Shown: positions 16,530-28,261, counted from the first letter of the stretch. The stretch is 64,000 nucleotides of DNA from Quercus robur (GCF_932294415.1 NC_065539.1:33048001-33112000), one strand, 5' to 3'. Numbers and translations are program-made. The notes: generated by a model from the sequence alone, not told the origin.

Positions 16530-17619
16530 ATGTGATGGTAGTAGTTGGAGTAGCCAAATTGAAAAGGAAGTTTCAACTACTCATGACTCTGGTATTTCAC
16601 AACTCATGTCATGTTTAGAGCATGATGGCCTCTCCATCATGAATAATTTCTAAATTCAAGCTCTTGATGCTAACATCCATCCGTTTCTTCTTGGGCAGAG
16701 ATATAACCACTTCAGTCCCAAGTTTTGTTTTCCACTTGCAAGTTGATGACACCTGAGTTTCTAGCTGACATCAAGTTGATAGTATTTAGCTGGAAGAGCT
16801 TGTTTTTCTCTTACTGCCAATGTAGCTGGACTGGAAGTGCTTGGTTGGACCATTTTAGCTTTTGCCCAAATGGGTCTGAGCTATTTGTTTGTTGGTTGGT
16901 CTCACTGGGAATTAGAGAGGAAAGGAATTCTCTGGCATTTCACCATACTTGTGGTCAAATTGAGTTTGTGCTACTAGCACTTTGAGAGTAAAGCAGAAAA
17001 ATTTGTAAAGTATATCATGACTTGTAGATGAGGTGAAACTAAAAGCAGAAGTGCAGAAAATTGATTGGAAATTGTAGCCTTGACTTCCCTCAATTATTAT
17101 TATTTTTTTTTTTTTTTGTAAAAAGTGGCTTTTTTTCCTCTTTTGCGTAACCAGTGGCACTTAGTTGGTGATTTGTGTACAAGTGCATGGTAGCATTGAT
17201 GTTTTTCAGCAGATTATCTTTGATGATGTAATGAATGGAAATGTAATGAATGGAAAGTGTTATTGATCATGTATTTTTCAAGCTATGTTGTGTTATTATT
17301 GTGAGGCAAATGAGCCTTTTTAAACAAAGAGATGCAGATGGGTTATGGTATGGATATTTCTTTTTGATGACTGAAAGGGAATAACAAATGGGTTTTTCTT
17401 TCTTTCTTTTTTTCTTTTAATTTACCTTTCCCTTTTTCTTTTATGTTTTCTTTCCTGAGAAGAGAGTGGCCTGATTGGCAGATTCATTTTGTTCTTAGTA
17501 GGGAAGGAGGAATCAAAGAATCTGACCCTAGAGGCTGTCAATTTGGCCATTACTACACATTGCTTTTAACATACAGTACTAATAGCACCATTACTACACA
17601 ATGAGATGCAGGTTTGAGG

Positions 17620-18050
17620 AGTTTGAGAGAGAGAGGGGTTGTCCAGTTGTCCAGTGAGATCGGCGGTTGCTGCACGTGGCCGCCGTCAATTTCGCCTCAC
17701 AAGATCTCGCCAGTCTCAGTTTGCTCAGAAAACAAAGGTGGAGGAGATGAGAGAGAGGCGTGAGGCTGGGCTGTGTGTGTTTGAGAAGAGAAGAACTAAC
17801 GCTGTTATGGTTAACAACTCCACGCCTAACGCACATGACCCCAAGCTGTTTTCATAAAAAAAAAAAAAGAAAAAAAAAAGAAAAAAGAAAAAAAAAGACC
17901 CCAAGCTGTCGTGTCTCCTTCTGTTAGTGACAACTGCCCCTGTTTGCAGGATTTCCTCCAAACCTGTTTGGAGGAAATCCGTGTCCTCTCATAAATGTGT
18001 TGTACTAGTCAAATATTAGGAGATGCTCCCCAAGACAATCTCATGAGATA
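17620..18050 (-). repeat. Right terminal inverted repeat of the Pack-MULE
   Basis: It is the reverse-complement partner of 15250-15690, at roughly 85-90% identity by eye outside indels. It contains an A-rich insertion (about 17857-17896) flanked by a repeated GACCCCAAGCTGT-type segment. Confidence 0.8.
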
Positions 18051-18600
18051 TATTTTTCTGGTCGAATCATCATCAGTCATGCTTGAGATCCTATTTTTTA
18101 TATAACGTATTTAGTATTATGTGATTAAAATTTTTTTATTCAGTTAATATGGCATAATCTAGCATGTCAACCATGAACACCAAAAACGAAAACAAGCCAA
18201 ACAACTATAATTCTTGTTATTTTTAACATTAAGTTTGAACGTGTGGTTGTGATGAGAAATGTAGTCCTTACCAACATATGCCTATTTTGGAAAGTGCATA
18301 CTGTTTTAGTCTTTGATCTTAAGGATTTATTTCAAGCCAACCTCATTCAAAAGAAAATTAGAAAATTAGAAAATAAGTGTTATTGAATAAAGAAGCCTGC
18401 AATACATTATTAAAAATCACATCTTGTTGTTTCTATTTTTTTTTTAATAAAAAAAATCACATATTGTTTAGAAGTAAATTTGAGAAGAACTTCTGAAGTC
18501 CCTAAAAGGCTAAATCATCAATAGTGTGAGAATTACCGTGCATAATTTCTTTTTATTCTACCATAATGCTTAGCTTATTAATTTGTGTAACGATTGTTAT

Positions 18601-18638
<38 letters not shown>

Positions 18639-19195
18639 TGTGTGTGTGTAACGATTACTATTGGTGTGGGTATCATTATTTGAGGCTCACTTAGGACGTG
18701 GCTTTTGATTATTTTTTCTTTGATTTCAAAGGTTTCAATCAAAGAATAGTTTCCGTTTGGCCTATATTGTAGAGATCCAAAAGGAGAGTCTGCAATTCAT
18801 GGAATCACTCCTTATAAGCATATTCCTATGTGCTTTCCCAAGCGATGTAGGAAAGATCGTAGGAATGAGCTTATAAAGAGTGACCTTTCTTTAACGTGTA
18901 GAGGTCTTCTCCCCCATTGAGGATTGTTCCAGTAGAGTAATTCACAATTTGATTGTGCTAACATAAATGAAAAAGTGATGTTAATGGCAAGCCTAAATGA
19001 AAATCAATAAGAAGTTGACCATATCAACAATTTGTAAAAATGTTGTAAAATATTTAATTAAAAAAAAATGCACCTATTTAGTATTATTATTATTATTATT
19101 ATTATTATTTTAAATAGTTAAATTGCGACTTCAGAACTTGCCTTCTTCAAGCACCAAATCCACAATGACAAGTTCGTTATTAGACTGGATACTAA
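18051..19195. other. Gene-free interval with microsatellites
   Basis: It includes an (AT)n run at about 18605-18634 and an (ATT)n run at about 19081-19110. No coding or terminal-repeat structure was recognised. Confidence 0.55.
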
Positions 19196-20251
19196 GGGTA
19201 CGTTTGGTATGCTGTAATAACTCCTATAATGAAATAGTTATTCATGTGTAATTAGGGATTTCAATTTTTTCCCGCCTCGCTTAACCCGCCCCTCCCTACT
19301 ATGTCTCGCGCGGGTTTTCCCCGCCCTACCACCTTTGTGGGGCGGGGATGGGGCAAGATTTTAGCCTCGCACCACAGGGCGGGGCAGGGATAGGTTTAGA
19401 CTTTTTAGACTCACCTCGTCCTGCCCCTTCACATCCCCGCCCTGCCCCTCGTTGCTAAGGGTTATAATTATAAATTTCTTATACCCTAAAACCCTACTAT
19501 TTAAACAAACATATTAATATTAATTTATTTTATTCTACCTAATGTGGTTCTCTGCTTTTATTTTGTCATGTGTTATACTATGAGTTTTTATTTTTTATTT
19601 TTTTATTGTTTTGTTAAATACTTGGATATATTATTCAATTTTTTCTAAAAATTAATTTGATTTGATGGGATAAATTTAGTTGTAATTTCAAGTATATTTT
19701 TCTTAATGAAATAGGTTTCATTAAAAAATTTGTACTAGTTGTAAGGTAAATTAACAAAAAATAGAGTTTTATGGAGTAGAGCGGGGCTTCACAAGGCCCT
19801 AAGGGGTGAGGATGGGACAAGAAAATGTTTCTCATCATGCGGGGCGGGGCAGGGGTCGGGCAAGACAAAATCTAGTAGGGCAAGGGCGAAGACCCCATCC
19901 TTCGAACCCGCCCTGCCCCATTGCTATCCCCATGGGTGCAATTCGGTCATTTGTTGCATCTTTATTACATGGATTAGTTATTACATTGGAATAACTATTT
20001 TTTAAATTGAAGAATAACTATTTATCTTTAAAATGGATATAATAACTATTCCTTAGTACATATAATAGCTTTTAAAATTAATATATTTTCAAAAATATAA
20101 AATTTACTTATACATCATCTTTTTCAAATTTTCTATATGTAATAACCAAATTTATGAATAGTAATAGTTATTCTATTACAATGTCTTCTATTCTTAGTAA
20201 TAAAGATTACTATTCCTAATATAATCTACATTTAGTGTATTAAACGTACCC
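19196..20251. mobile_element. Tourist/PIF-Harbinger-like non-autonomous element carrying a nested element
   Basis: The inverted ends GGGTACGTTTGGTAT (left) and GGGTACGTTTAATAC (right, inverted) are flanked by TAA on both sides (19193-19195 and 20252-20254). This is the 3-bp TWA duplication of PIF/Harbinger elements. Subterminal AT-rich repeats (ATGAAATAGTTATT-like) also recur near the right end. Without the nested GC-rich insert (19254-19935 plus its duplication) it would be about 370 bp, a normal MITE size. Confidence 0.7.
19254..19935 (+). mobile_element. GC-rich hAT-like non-autonomous element, copy 1
   Basis: A 682-bp unit has strikingly G/C-rich ends (CCCCGCCC and GGGGCGGGG motifs) and an AT-rich centre. 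The ends AGGGATTTCAA and, inverted, GGGGATAGCAA form short TIRs. Flanking GTGTAATT (19246-19253) and GTGCAATT (19936-19943) form an 8-bp duplication at 7 of 8, which suggests the hAT superfamily. It sits inside the Tourist-like element, so it is younger. A second copy lies inverted at 61013-61590. No transposase is present. Confidence 0.7.
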
Positions 20252-21465
20252 TAAGTAAAATACACATTCTTATAACTCTTACTTTAATATTTTAGTCATC
20301 TTCATCAATATTGATTTCATTCAAGAGATTATATCTCCCACTTTGTTCATCCATCCAAATAAAACTATATAAATGAAAGCATGCAATAGGATTAAAGAGT
20401 TAGGTTTAGGAACCTTACCTTAGCAATAGGATTTTTATTACTCGTAACAATGGTATCCCTAAATTTATAGGGAAAAAAAAAGGATTTTAATAAAGAAAAA
20501 CAATTATGAAGTAGATTTCCTACTTAATAATATAAGTTTACTTTAATCGTGGGATGGCACGTAAAGATAAAAAAGCTTCAAGCATTGCACGAATTTTTAT
20601 GCTATAGTATTTTGCTTTAAGCCCCAGGAATCACCACACCATATATACATGATCAGACTCACTTTACAAATTCAAAAGATATAAGTCTAAAAATATTTAA
20701 AATTGTTGTAATATATTAAAATAAGAATTTGATTTAATAATCACCAAACCATAAAAATTCATGAAATGGTCCAAATTTCTGAGAATTAAAAAAAAAATAC
20801 AACTTTCTCAACATTAAGCGAAAAGAAACTCACATATTAAAGTGAGGAGGAGGCAAGCAAACTTGGGTGGGTTTTGCTCCATGAAACAAAATAGAGGATA
20901 TATAAAATTAGAGAGAATATTCCATCAAATAAGGAATTTTGAGTTGAATCACCTTAAGATTTTTTATCAACTTCGAAATTTTCAGTCACTGAAGAGAGAG
21001 AGAAATAAACAAATCCCTAATCACATGATATTATATTGTAACTCCTTAACATGTGCTTTTGTAATGTAGCTCACTAATTTTTCATATAGTTTATTAAGAT
21101 AATTTCAATAATATTAATAAGATATCTTCTTTCTTTTACATACAATTTTTTATTAGTCCGTGCCACGAAAATATTGCTTGTTAATGAAAAAAAACAATGT
21201 TTCATTATCTTCACCTAAAAAAAAGTTACTAATTTTACTTTTTAACTTCGTATCTTGGTTGCAAATGGATCAATAATTGGAAGTTGGAACATTGGGCTTG
21301 GATCATTAGTTTTACTATTTTCCCCTAAATTTTGTCTATGTTTTATCAATGTGATATTATTTTACAAAATATAAGACATTTATCATGATCATTTTCCTCT
21401 CTCTCACACCTTTATTTTTTTGATAAGCCCAATCTATTTTTTTAAAATCATCTTAATAAATATAA
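20252..21465. other. Gene-free AT-rich interval
   Basis: Only short reading frames are present. I see no domain, terminal repeat or RNA gene. Confidence 0.55.
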
Positions 21466-21476
21466 CTAGTCGCTAA

Positions 21477-21493
21477 CCCGTGCAATGCACGGG
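21477..21493 (-). terminator. Helitron A 3' terminal hairpin
   Basis: A perfect 7-bp stem (CCCGTGC / GCACGGG) with a 3-nt loop lies 7 nt before the terminal CTAG. Such a hairpin is the rolling-circle termination signal of Helitrons. It is not a transcription terminator. Confidence 0.85.
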
Positions 21494-21630
21494 ATTCTTT
21501 AAAAAGAAAAAAACAATATTATAATTATCATTTGCTGGACTAAATCAGAATGTCTCAAGACTCACTAATCAAATAATACAACTAAATGGAGAAGACCCAA
21601 GCATAACATAAAATCTTCACTAATTCAAAT

Positions 21631-22229
21631 TGATGAACTCTGGGATATCAGTGGACTGAAAATGCCGGGCCTTGGTAAACTTGCAACTGAATCCTGAGAA
21701 AACAAGTAAAAACTCAGAGGAGACCGGTGGAAGCCGGCCAAGAACCCTCCGATGGTGAAGTTAGTCTCTGACTGAAAGAATGTAAACTTAGTTTCTCAAG
21801 AACAGAATGCCTTACTCTTCCATTGGCGTGTGCTTATATAGTATACGGGAAGCGGTTACTTGTTTAGTAACCGCTCCTACAGTTGGGGAATCCAACAGGC
21901 TTGGAAATAACTTCCGTAACTGATGTAGAAGTTCGTATTTCGCAACGGTTGGTCTTGGCTGGCGACGGTTCGTTCTTCCACTCGGCGGAGACGTAGTAAT
22001 CCTCCCTTGTCCTTTATGGACGAGGAGATGGTAGCAAGCTCGTCCGTCCTTTACAGACGGACGGATGCTAAGAAGCCCGTCTGTCCTCAAGGACGGACGG
22101 ATGATAGTAAGCTCGTCTGTCCCGTCTGTCTTGAGGACAGACGGACGAGTGACTGATGACTTACCTCGTCTATGATTTGGACGACACGTATGGACAGGAG
22201 ACGACTTGGCGAATTTTCGTTGCACATCA
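21631..22229 (+). mobile_element. Solo LTR nested in Helitron A
   Basis: A 599-bp unit starts TGATG and ends CATCA. It is flanked on both sides by the 5-bp duplication CAAAT (21626-21630 and 22230-22234). It has a TATA-like TTATATAGTATA at about 21834 and the CTCCGATGGTGAAGTTAG phrase often seen in dicot Ty3/gypsy-type LTRs. Its 3' half is rich in short inverted motifs (GTCCGTC / GACGGAC) around 22040-22150. No internal region or second LTR is present, so it is the product of LTR-LTR recombination. Family is not certain. Confidence 0.8.
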
Positions 22230-23136
22230 CAAATATTAAACATTGTCAAACCTAGTACACAATATGCTTGTGCCCAATAAAAGAAATCCTGTATATCAGC
22301 TCCATAAAAATACATACATGCCGAAAAGATTAATACCACTACCATAGGTCCATTGGCAATGAAGATATTTTCATAGTTACATATATTCTATGAATAAATA
22401 AACAAATAAACAAATTGCAATAATGATCGCAATCTTATTTTCATAATAAATAAATAGAATATAGTTACTAATGTCAAATTCTTTTGCTATGACTCAAAAA
22501 GAGTAGAGAAAGAACATAATACAACAAATTTGTATTATATAAAAGAGTACATCATATATTTATTTAACATAAAACATTGAGTTCTATAAATTGTTATTTA
22601 GAACAGAGAAAGCAAATATTTGACCTCACACCACATGGAGAGAGAAAGAGAGTAAGGAAGCTTTTACGAATTTGAATCAAAAGAGGATGTCCATGGCATC
22701 TTGATTTTGCTCCCTTCAATCCCAATTCTGCAAAGCTCACAAAAAACCAATAGGAAATCGATTGTCAATTGAACTGAAGGTGAAACAAAGAGAAAACAAA
22801 TCTCTTCATTTACTTTTAATCGCTTACAATCATTAGGAGCAAAGACAAAGGAGAAGGTGCACTAAAGACGAAGCATAGAGACTGGAGAGAGAAACGGATG
22901 AGAAGCTATGGTTTTCCTTCTTCTTCTTCTTTTTTTTTTTTTTTTTTGATAGGAAGGGGCTATGGTTTTTGATTTGGGGGGTTTCCTACGTATTAGTGTT
23001 ATCATGGGAAATTTTAGCACAGTTCAAAGCATACCACATCAATGATTATGTTTGTTCAACATTAAAACAATGCTAGAATGGAGGGGCATAAAGCATTTGA
23101 ACCAAAATAGATAGAAGATTGAAAGCAATCACCAAC

Positions 23137-23413
23137 CTTATTAGATCTTAGAATATCTATCAGTCCACCGGTGAACTTCTGACCAATGGCCATGTGATAA
23201 GGAAAGGACCTTGTAGCCTCCACTAAGTCAAATGGATTGTCCATGCACATGGCAGCCGTAAGCGATGTACTCTCTCCAACTTCTGCCAAGTACTTCGTCA
23301 ACATGTTTGCACCATATTCCCAGCCAACGGCCATCAATGTAATCCATGGCCTTGCCTTATTGATGAACTGTACAGCTGTGGAGATATCATCGCTGTCAGC
23401 AGCTATAAATAAC
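23137..23413 (-). pseudogene. Captured exon of an EMB8-like alpha/beta hydrolase
   Basis: One exon flanked by an acceptor (CTGCAG) and a donor (AAG then GTTGGT) on the minus strand. It reads LFIAADSDDISTAVQFINK, MAVGWEYGANMLTKYLAEVG, and then PFDLVEATRSFPYHMA and GGLIDILRSNK. This matches the plant EMB8/YheT-type alpha/beta hydrolase family. The family nucleophile elbow is normally GWSLGAN; here it reads GWEYGAN, so the catalytic serine is replaced. The other exons are missing. It is a transduplicated fragment inside Helitron A, not a working gene. Confidence 0.8.
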
Positions 23414-25868
23414 CTGCAGAAAATAGAATAGTAAAGAAGCTCCTACTATTAGCACATTTAAAAGAAATCTGTATTAGACGATTCTCCTATTCATGTACCT
23501 GAGCATGAGATTGATTAAAATTTACCATGAAAACAACTACTTTGAAGTAAAAGCAGCAAGGTTTCCTCCCATGCCCACACCCTTGAATTTTTTAAAAAAA
23601 TATTAAAAAAATGGTCAGTCCTAATTCACCCCACACATCTGGAATGCGATTCCTCATTGCTTGATGTGGTGAAATGAAAAACCATGTAAAGTATATGTCA
23701 TGGTAAGAACATGGAAACACATTCTTACAAAGATGCCCTAAAATCAATGCCATAGTAGTGAAGTTAAAATTTTCTTAATAGTGACTTATGAACAATTATG
23801 AAGCATATATAAATCTTTAAACAAACTTTTTTAAAAATCAATTACATAGATAACAGATACTCACAAAGCCTTGGCAGCTTCTCAAAATTATCAAAGGAAA
23901 TAGAAACTCAACCACAAAGCCTTGGCTATATTTGTCCATTTTCACCACCCTTTCTTCTACCAAAGTTCCAAACTTGTCCTGTAAATTCACCTACTTGGCT
24001 GCCCTGTTTTCAATTGATATAATGGTGGTTAGGATGTTGATATAAGGCTTTGAGCAAAGCACCTTCAGTGAGGAACTCGCTTTTAGCGCCTAGGGGCCTC
24101 ATTTTGGTGCCTCTCAACTTGAGAAATTAGGCATTGGCGACTTAAGGTCACCTTTTGCTTATGATTACAATAGTCCAAACTGAGTAGTGAAAGGAGAAAG
24201 AATATCCACAATTTATAACCAAGGATAAACGCTCAAACAGGGTATAATCAAGCCAAGTATCACATGTGTATGAGATACAAATTGCAATGCATGACAACTC
24301 TGTGTAATGTCAAGCAATAAAAAGTTTGCATTAGAGAGCATAAAAACCTAGCCATTGTTACACTACACCATTGCATTGCCTTGTAACTTGAACATTGCAA
24401 GCTGTAAAAAAATCAGCATAGCCCTTTTGCATAAATCAACACATAATGAATGACTCTAAAGGGTTTTCTAGCAAAATCCTGCTGATGGCAGCATAGTAAC
24501 CGTAACAAACAGCAATTAAACTTCCTCAGCTCCAGGGTTCAATTGCTGTTTCAAACCTAAATTGCTCAATTTTGTTCCAGATAATAGAAAATAAATAAAA
24601 AATTGTTGTAATTCTGTCAAATTTATCATTGCTCTCCATATGCAGAATCCCACTAAGACCTATTTAAATTGCCACAATTAAATGTGCAACCACCATTCAA
24701 AATTTGAGAGATAAGTAGGATAATTAATTGATATTTAGTTATAATAAAAAAAGAAGACGAAGCAGAAGAAGTTACCCATGACTGGATTAGACTATAACTG
24801 AATCAAGCGAAGAATGAACTTTGCCCATACGCAGAAATCATCTTTCACCATTGTCATCCAAAAATCTCTACTTAAATCTCAAATCATGAACCTAGAAACA
24901 CAGAAATCACAGGTCCTCTTCTTCGGCTTGCTCTTGCTCTTGCTAAAATTTGATATATTGAAAGGAACCAAAATTGAGGGAGAACCTATATTAGGGTTTT
25001 GAGTATTGATAAAAACCAATTCTAAATCAAAACAAAATCTGAACCAATTTCGTAAATCAAAACCAAACAAAATAGCCAACCTAAATCCTATTAAACACCC
25101 AAAATTAATATAAAAGATTATACCTGTAGCCGTTGGTTGTGAGGCGAAGCGTTTGTGGCTTAGTGGAATTCGTTTACTGTCGCAAGGGAAGAGAGAAAGA
25201 TCCGCGTCTAGCTTGTTGGGCTGAGTTTGCGTTTGAAGGAGACAGAGACTGAGAAAAAGGTTTTTGTATTGGGCTTTGTTTAGGGGTTGAATTTGCGTTT
25301 GAAGGAGAGACAGAGACTGAGAAATAGGTTTCCATATTGGGTTTTGTTTAGGGGTTGTTACTCTGCTGAGTTTGCGTTTGAATGAGAGACAGAGAGACTG
25401 AGAAATTGGTTTTTGTATTGGGTTTTGTTTAGGGGTTGAACTGAGTAAATTTTACCGGGTTTTATTGGGTTTGGTTTAGGGTTTTAATTTTTTTAATAGT
25501 TTTATTTTTTTAAATAATGCTGATGTGGAAAAATATGGTAGCTTGAAAAGCTTTGGTTATATATATATATATATATAGATAAGTCATATGAGAATCATTT
25601 GCTACAGTCACAACTTTTACTATCCAAATTTATTATATAATAATATATAATTTGGTTACAATTTTTTCCAAATCCAATATACAAATATATATAATTCCAT
25701 TGACCACTAGCTGTTGTAAGTTACGAGGCCATAACCTCTAGAAATGTTTTTGTTAGATTATTTGCATCCTATATATGAAAGGGCAACATTATAGTGATTT
25801 TTTTTTACCACATAGTGATTTAGCAAGAAAAGCATAGGAGAAAACGAGGAGTACATATTTTTGGGACA

Positions 25869-26013
25869 CTGAAAGTCCGTTTGGTACATGTTTTTAAACA
25901 CATATTTTCAGTTTTTAAACAACATTACACGTATTTCCACACACTTTTTCATCCACACATATTTTCAAAAAATACAAACAACGTTACTAGAACAACATTA
26001 TCAAACGGGCCCT
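25869..26013. mobile_element. Short hAT-like MITE
   Basis: An approximately 145-bp unit has inverted ends GTCCGTTTGGTA (left) and GGCCCGTTTGATA (right, inverted). Its interior repeats ACACATATTTTCA. The end type is common among plant hAT MITEs. The duplication was not resolved. Confidence 0.55.
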
Positions 26014-26699
26014 GACTTGATAAAGATTATTAACAATTTTTAGCTACATGTGAATGGAAAATTGCCTTACACCTTATCATTTATATTGCTAAATCATCCA
26101 AATTATGTTTCCCATCATCAAGGGAGTCAATTTCGTATCGTATCAGCTGGCTAGTACTGTTGGAATTTTTCATACTAAAACCTATGCCGGTATAGAAACA
26201 CGATTGTTTTCTATCGGTTTAAATACCGGCCATACCAGGTCGTTTCAGCGATACCGAGGCATATATTGGATTTTGGCTTAAAAATTAATACTGGACTAAA
26301 CAAAAAACAAAAGAAAATATTGGGTTTTAGATCTAAATCCCTCACTTTCCTCTCGCAATAACTTACTTGCTCTTGCTCACAATGCCACCTTTGTCTATGT
26401 GCTTTCGGTAGCAACCCATATCAGTATATCACCATCTCTATTCACCTTCCTCTTCTTTTTCTTCAGACATTCACCCAAACCATACGCTTCCTTTGCTATT
26501 TCAATGAGACGTTTCTGCTTCTTTTTAACTTGCTTTTTCCTTTTTAATGTTTTTGTGGGCTTGGCAACCCACGTGACCATCATCAAAATTTCAAATTTCA
26601 AGTCTTTTATTTTTTTTTAATAAAAGTATAAAACTAATATTTGATTTTGCCTTTCTTCCTTTTGGGTGCCTTGCTAGTTACTTGTTCTCTGTCTCAGAC
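26014..26699. other. Gene-free interval with old repeat debris
   Basis: Around 26120-26260 there are repeated CGGTATAG / ATACCGG-like motifs. These resemble a widespread, degenerate class of plant non-autonomous repeats. Nothing else is callable. Confidence 0.4.
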
Positions 26700-26747
26700 T
26701 CATGGCAACTTATTTTTGTTTTGGTAATTTGGATATTGAATTAAAAC

Positions 26748-27149
26748 TTAAGTGGAAAAGTCCACTTCATTACAAATACGTTCCTGGGTCGTGCCCAGTT
26801 TGTCCAAAATTAAAATGGGGGCAATAACAGGGGGAGGGGCATCAAAAACAACAAAATTCTCCACCATATCCGTTCCTAGTCTTGCAAGTCTGTCAGCACA
26901 TTTGTTTCCTTCCCTGTAGCAATGCTTAATCCGAGCTTGAGGTATTCTCTTCAGCATGTCCCTGCAATCATCAACAAGAGAAGCAATCTCACTATTAGTT
27001 TCTGCTGCGTTAGCGAGTAAAGTGACTACGGATGAGGCATCCACTTCCACTTATACTGCATTGATCCCAAGACTCAGGCAAAGCCTTAGGCCGTCCCTCA
27101 GTGCCCAAAACTCTGCAGCAAAGCTGGTGGTAAAACCGATAGATCTTGC
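26748..27149 (-). pseudogene. LINE A, C-terminal part of RNase H and 3' end
   Basis: This is the continuation of the RNase H (RVT_3) domain after the LTR insertion. It contains VDASSVVTLLANAAE, then CRDMLKRIPQARIKHCYREG and NKCADRLARLGTDM, the usual end of plant LINE RNase H (normally REGNKCADxLA). The upstream half lies beyond the LTR element at 35375-35510 (LNTDGSVLGSPGLAGGGGLI). Confidence 0.85.
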
Positions 27150-28259
27150 TGTAAGGTTGAATTTATTCAACCATCTAATTGGCTTTATTCCGTGCCAAAT
27201 TTGCTTGTAATTCAGCATTTAGTAACCCTGTATTTAGGTGGAATTGTTGTAAGGGTAGTGAGTGAGATAGAGTGAAGATTGCTCAAGAGTGTGCAAGAAA
27301 ACAGAGTGTCGCGGCTGGGACTCGCGGGTGGACTCGCGGCTTCAACCCGCCAGAAGATGCACACATGCCAAGCATGCTGGAAGATGAATAGTCATGCTAG
27401 CTGGAGCACTACAGGACAAAACAGGACAACTGGCCATACGGTTAACTCGCGACTGGATCTCGCGACTTGGTCAAGCCGCGAGGTCAAGCCGCGAGCCACC
27501 CCTGTTTTGGAAAAACCTGACGTTTCACATTCCTCTTCACTCCAGTATAAATACCCTTTTAACCCACGATTGAAAGAGAGCTTCCAGAGAGAATTTTGAG
27601 AGAGAAACCCTAAAGAAAAACCAGATTGTTTCACCCACAATCTCTACCTTAGAGTCTCATCAAATTCCCTCACTTTCTTCCTCTCCATTGTCAAATCCTT
27701 GAGAGGCATTATACCAAACCTGGTTCTCACCATTATCATCTCTGTGAGACAGACGTTTGGAGTTCTGGGAAGCAGTTAGGAAGGAGCCAATCTTCATTGG
27801 TTGATGCTACGGTGTAGTAGCGGAATCCGGAAAGCTAGAAAAGAAAAAGGTTCGGCGCAACCTCGTTGGAGCAAGAAGCTTGGAGGGCTTAGGTGCATTG
27901 GGTAGATTAGGCTTGGAGGGTCTATTGCTGTCCTTGTATCCCAACTGTATTTTCTAGTGGATTGATTACCGCTTGGAGGGCGGCGGAGAGGTTTTTCGCC
28001 GAGGTCTTCGGTTTCCTCTTCGATAACACATCGGGTGTTATCTGTGTGTTTGCATCTTCCTTCCTCTCTATCTCTGTCTTTACATTATCTGCTGTGGTTT
28101 ATTTTGTTATGACTTAGATAGTTGTTTAACCAATTCCATATTATAGCATATGTTAAGTTTCCGCACACTAGTTGTTTGACATATTGCTTGTGTTGGTTAA
28201 ATTGGTTTCTGGGGGTCTAAACGTTCAAAAGTGTTTTTGTACACGTTATTGAACTTTCA
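27150..28259 (+). repeat. 5' LTR
   Basis: 1110 bp, starting TGTAAGGTTGAATTT and ending GAACTTTCA. A TATA-like TATAAATACC lies at about 27545. A cluster of CG-rich TCGCG-type motifs lies between about 27308 and 27495, in the presumed U3 region upstream of the TATA. It is nearly identical to the 3' LTR. Confidence 0.95.
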
Positions 28260-28261
28260 AT

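Larger units (their letters stand above)
15250..18050. mobile_element. Pack-MULE type element with long terminal inverted repeats and a captured gene fragment
   Basis: Long inverted repeats bound the unit: left about 15250-15690, right about 17620-18050. Shared blocks include GGACACGGATTTCCTCCAAA, AGAAGGAGACACGACAG and a gene-like stretch with GATCTTGTGAGGCGAAAT. The outermost bases also pair, mostly with C-to-T type differences (left TATTTTTATAAGACTATCT, right inverted TATCTCATGAGATTGTCT). Flanking 9-mers 15241-15249 (TATTTTTCC) and 18051-18059 (TATTTTTCT) match at 8 of 9, as expected for Mutator-like target duplications. No transposase ORF is present. The interior carries a 5' UTR and exons 1-3 of a host glutamyl-tRNA synthetase gene, the definition of a Pack-MULE. 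The left repeat has an internal duplication and the right repeat an A-rich insertion near 17857-17896. Confidence 0.75.
21466..25579 (-). mobile_element. Non-autonomous Helitron A with a captured hydrolase exon
   Basis: On the minus strand the element begins TCTATATATATATATAACC (from 25579 downward) and ends with a 17-nt hairpin (CCCGTGC, loop ATT, GCACGGG; 21477-21493), TTAGCGA and the terminal CTAG (ending at 21466). The flanks are A on the 5' side and T on the 3' side, the standard Helitron target. The 5' subterminal block (CACATCAGCATTATTT) is shared with Helitrons B and C near 49-50 kb. No Rep/helicase ORF is present, so it must move in trans. It carries an exon of an alpha/beta hydrolase (23137-23413) and a later-inserted solo LTR (21631-22229). 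Confidence 0.85.

Noticed and set aside
16238-16618. 126-aa plus-strand frame in the Pack-MULE as a novel gene
   Set aside because: It reads GluRS exons 2-3 in a shifted frame and runs through an intron; the correct spliced frame gives GluRS.
22040-22150. Short GTCCGTC/GACGGAC repeats resembling a regulatory array or CRISPR
   Set aside because: They have irregular spacing, no unique spacers, and lie inside a solo LTR of a plant genome.
21812-22345. 177-aa minus-strand open frame
   Set aside because: It spans the end of a solo LTR and Helitron sequence, has no domain, and its repeats (RPSVK, RTDG-like) come from the LTR's GTCCGTC motifs.
26395-26620. Opposed short open frames near 26.5 kb
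   Set aside because: They are low-complexity Lys/Phe-rich frames in repeat debris.
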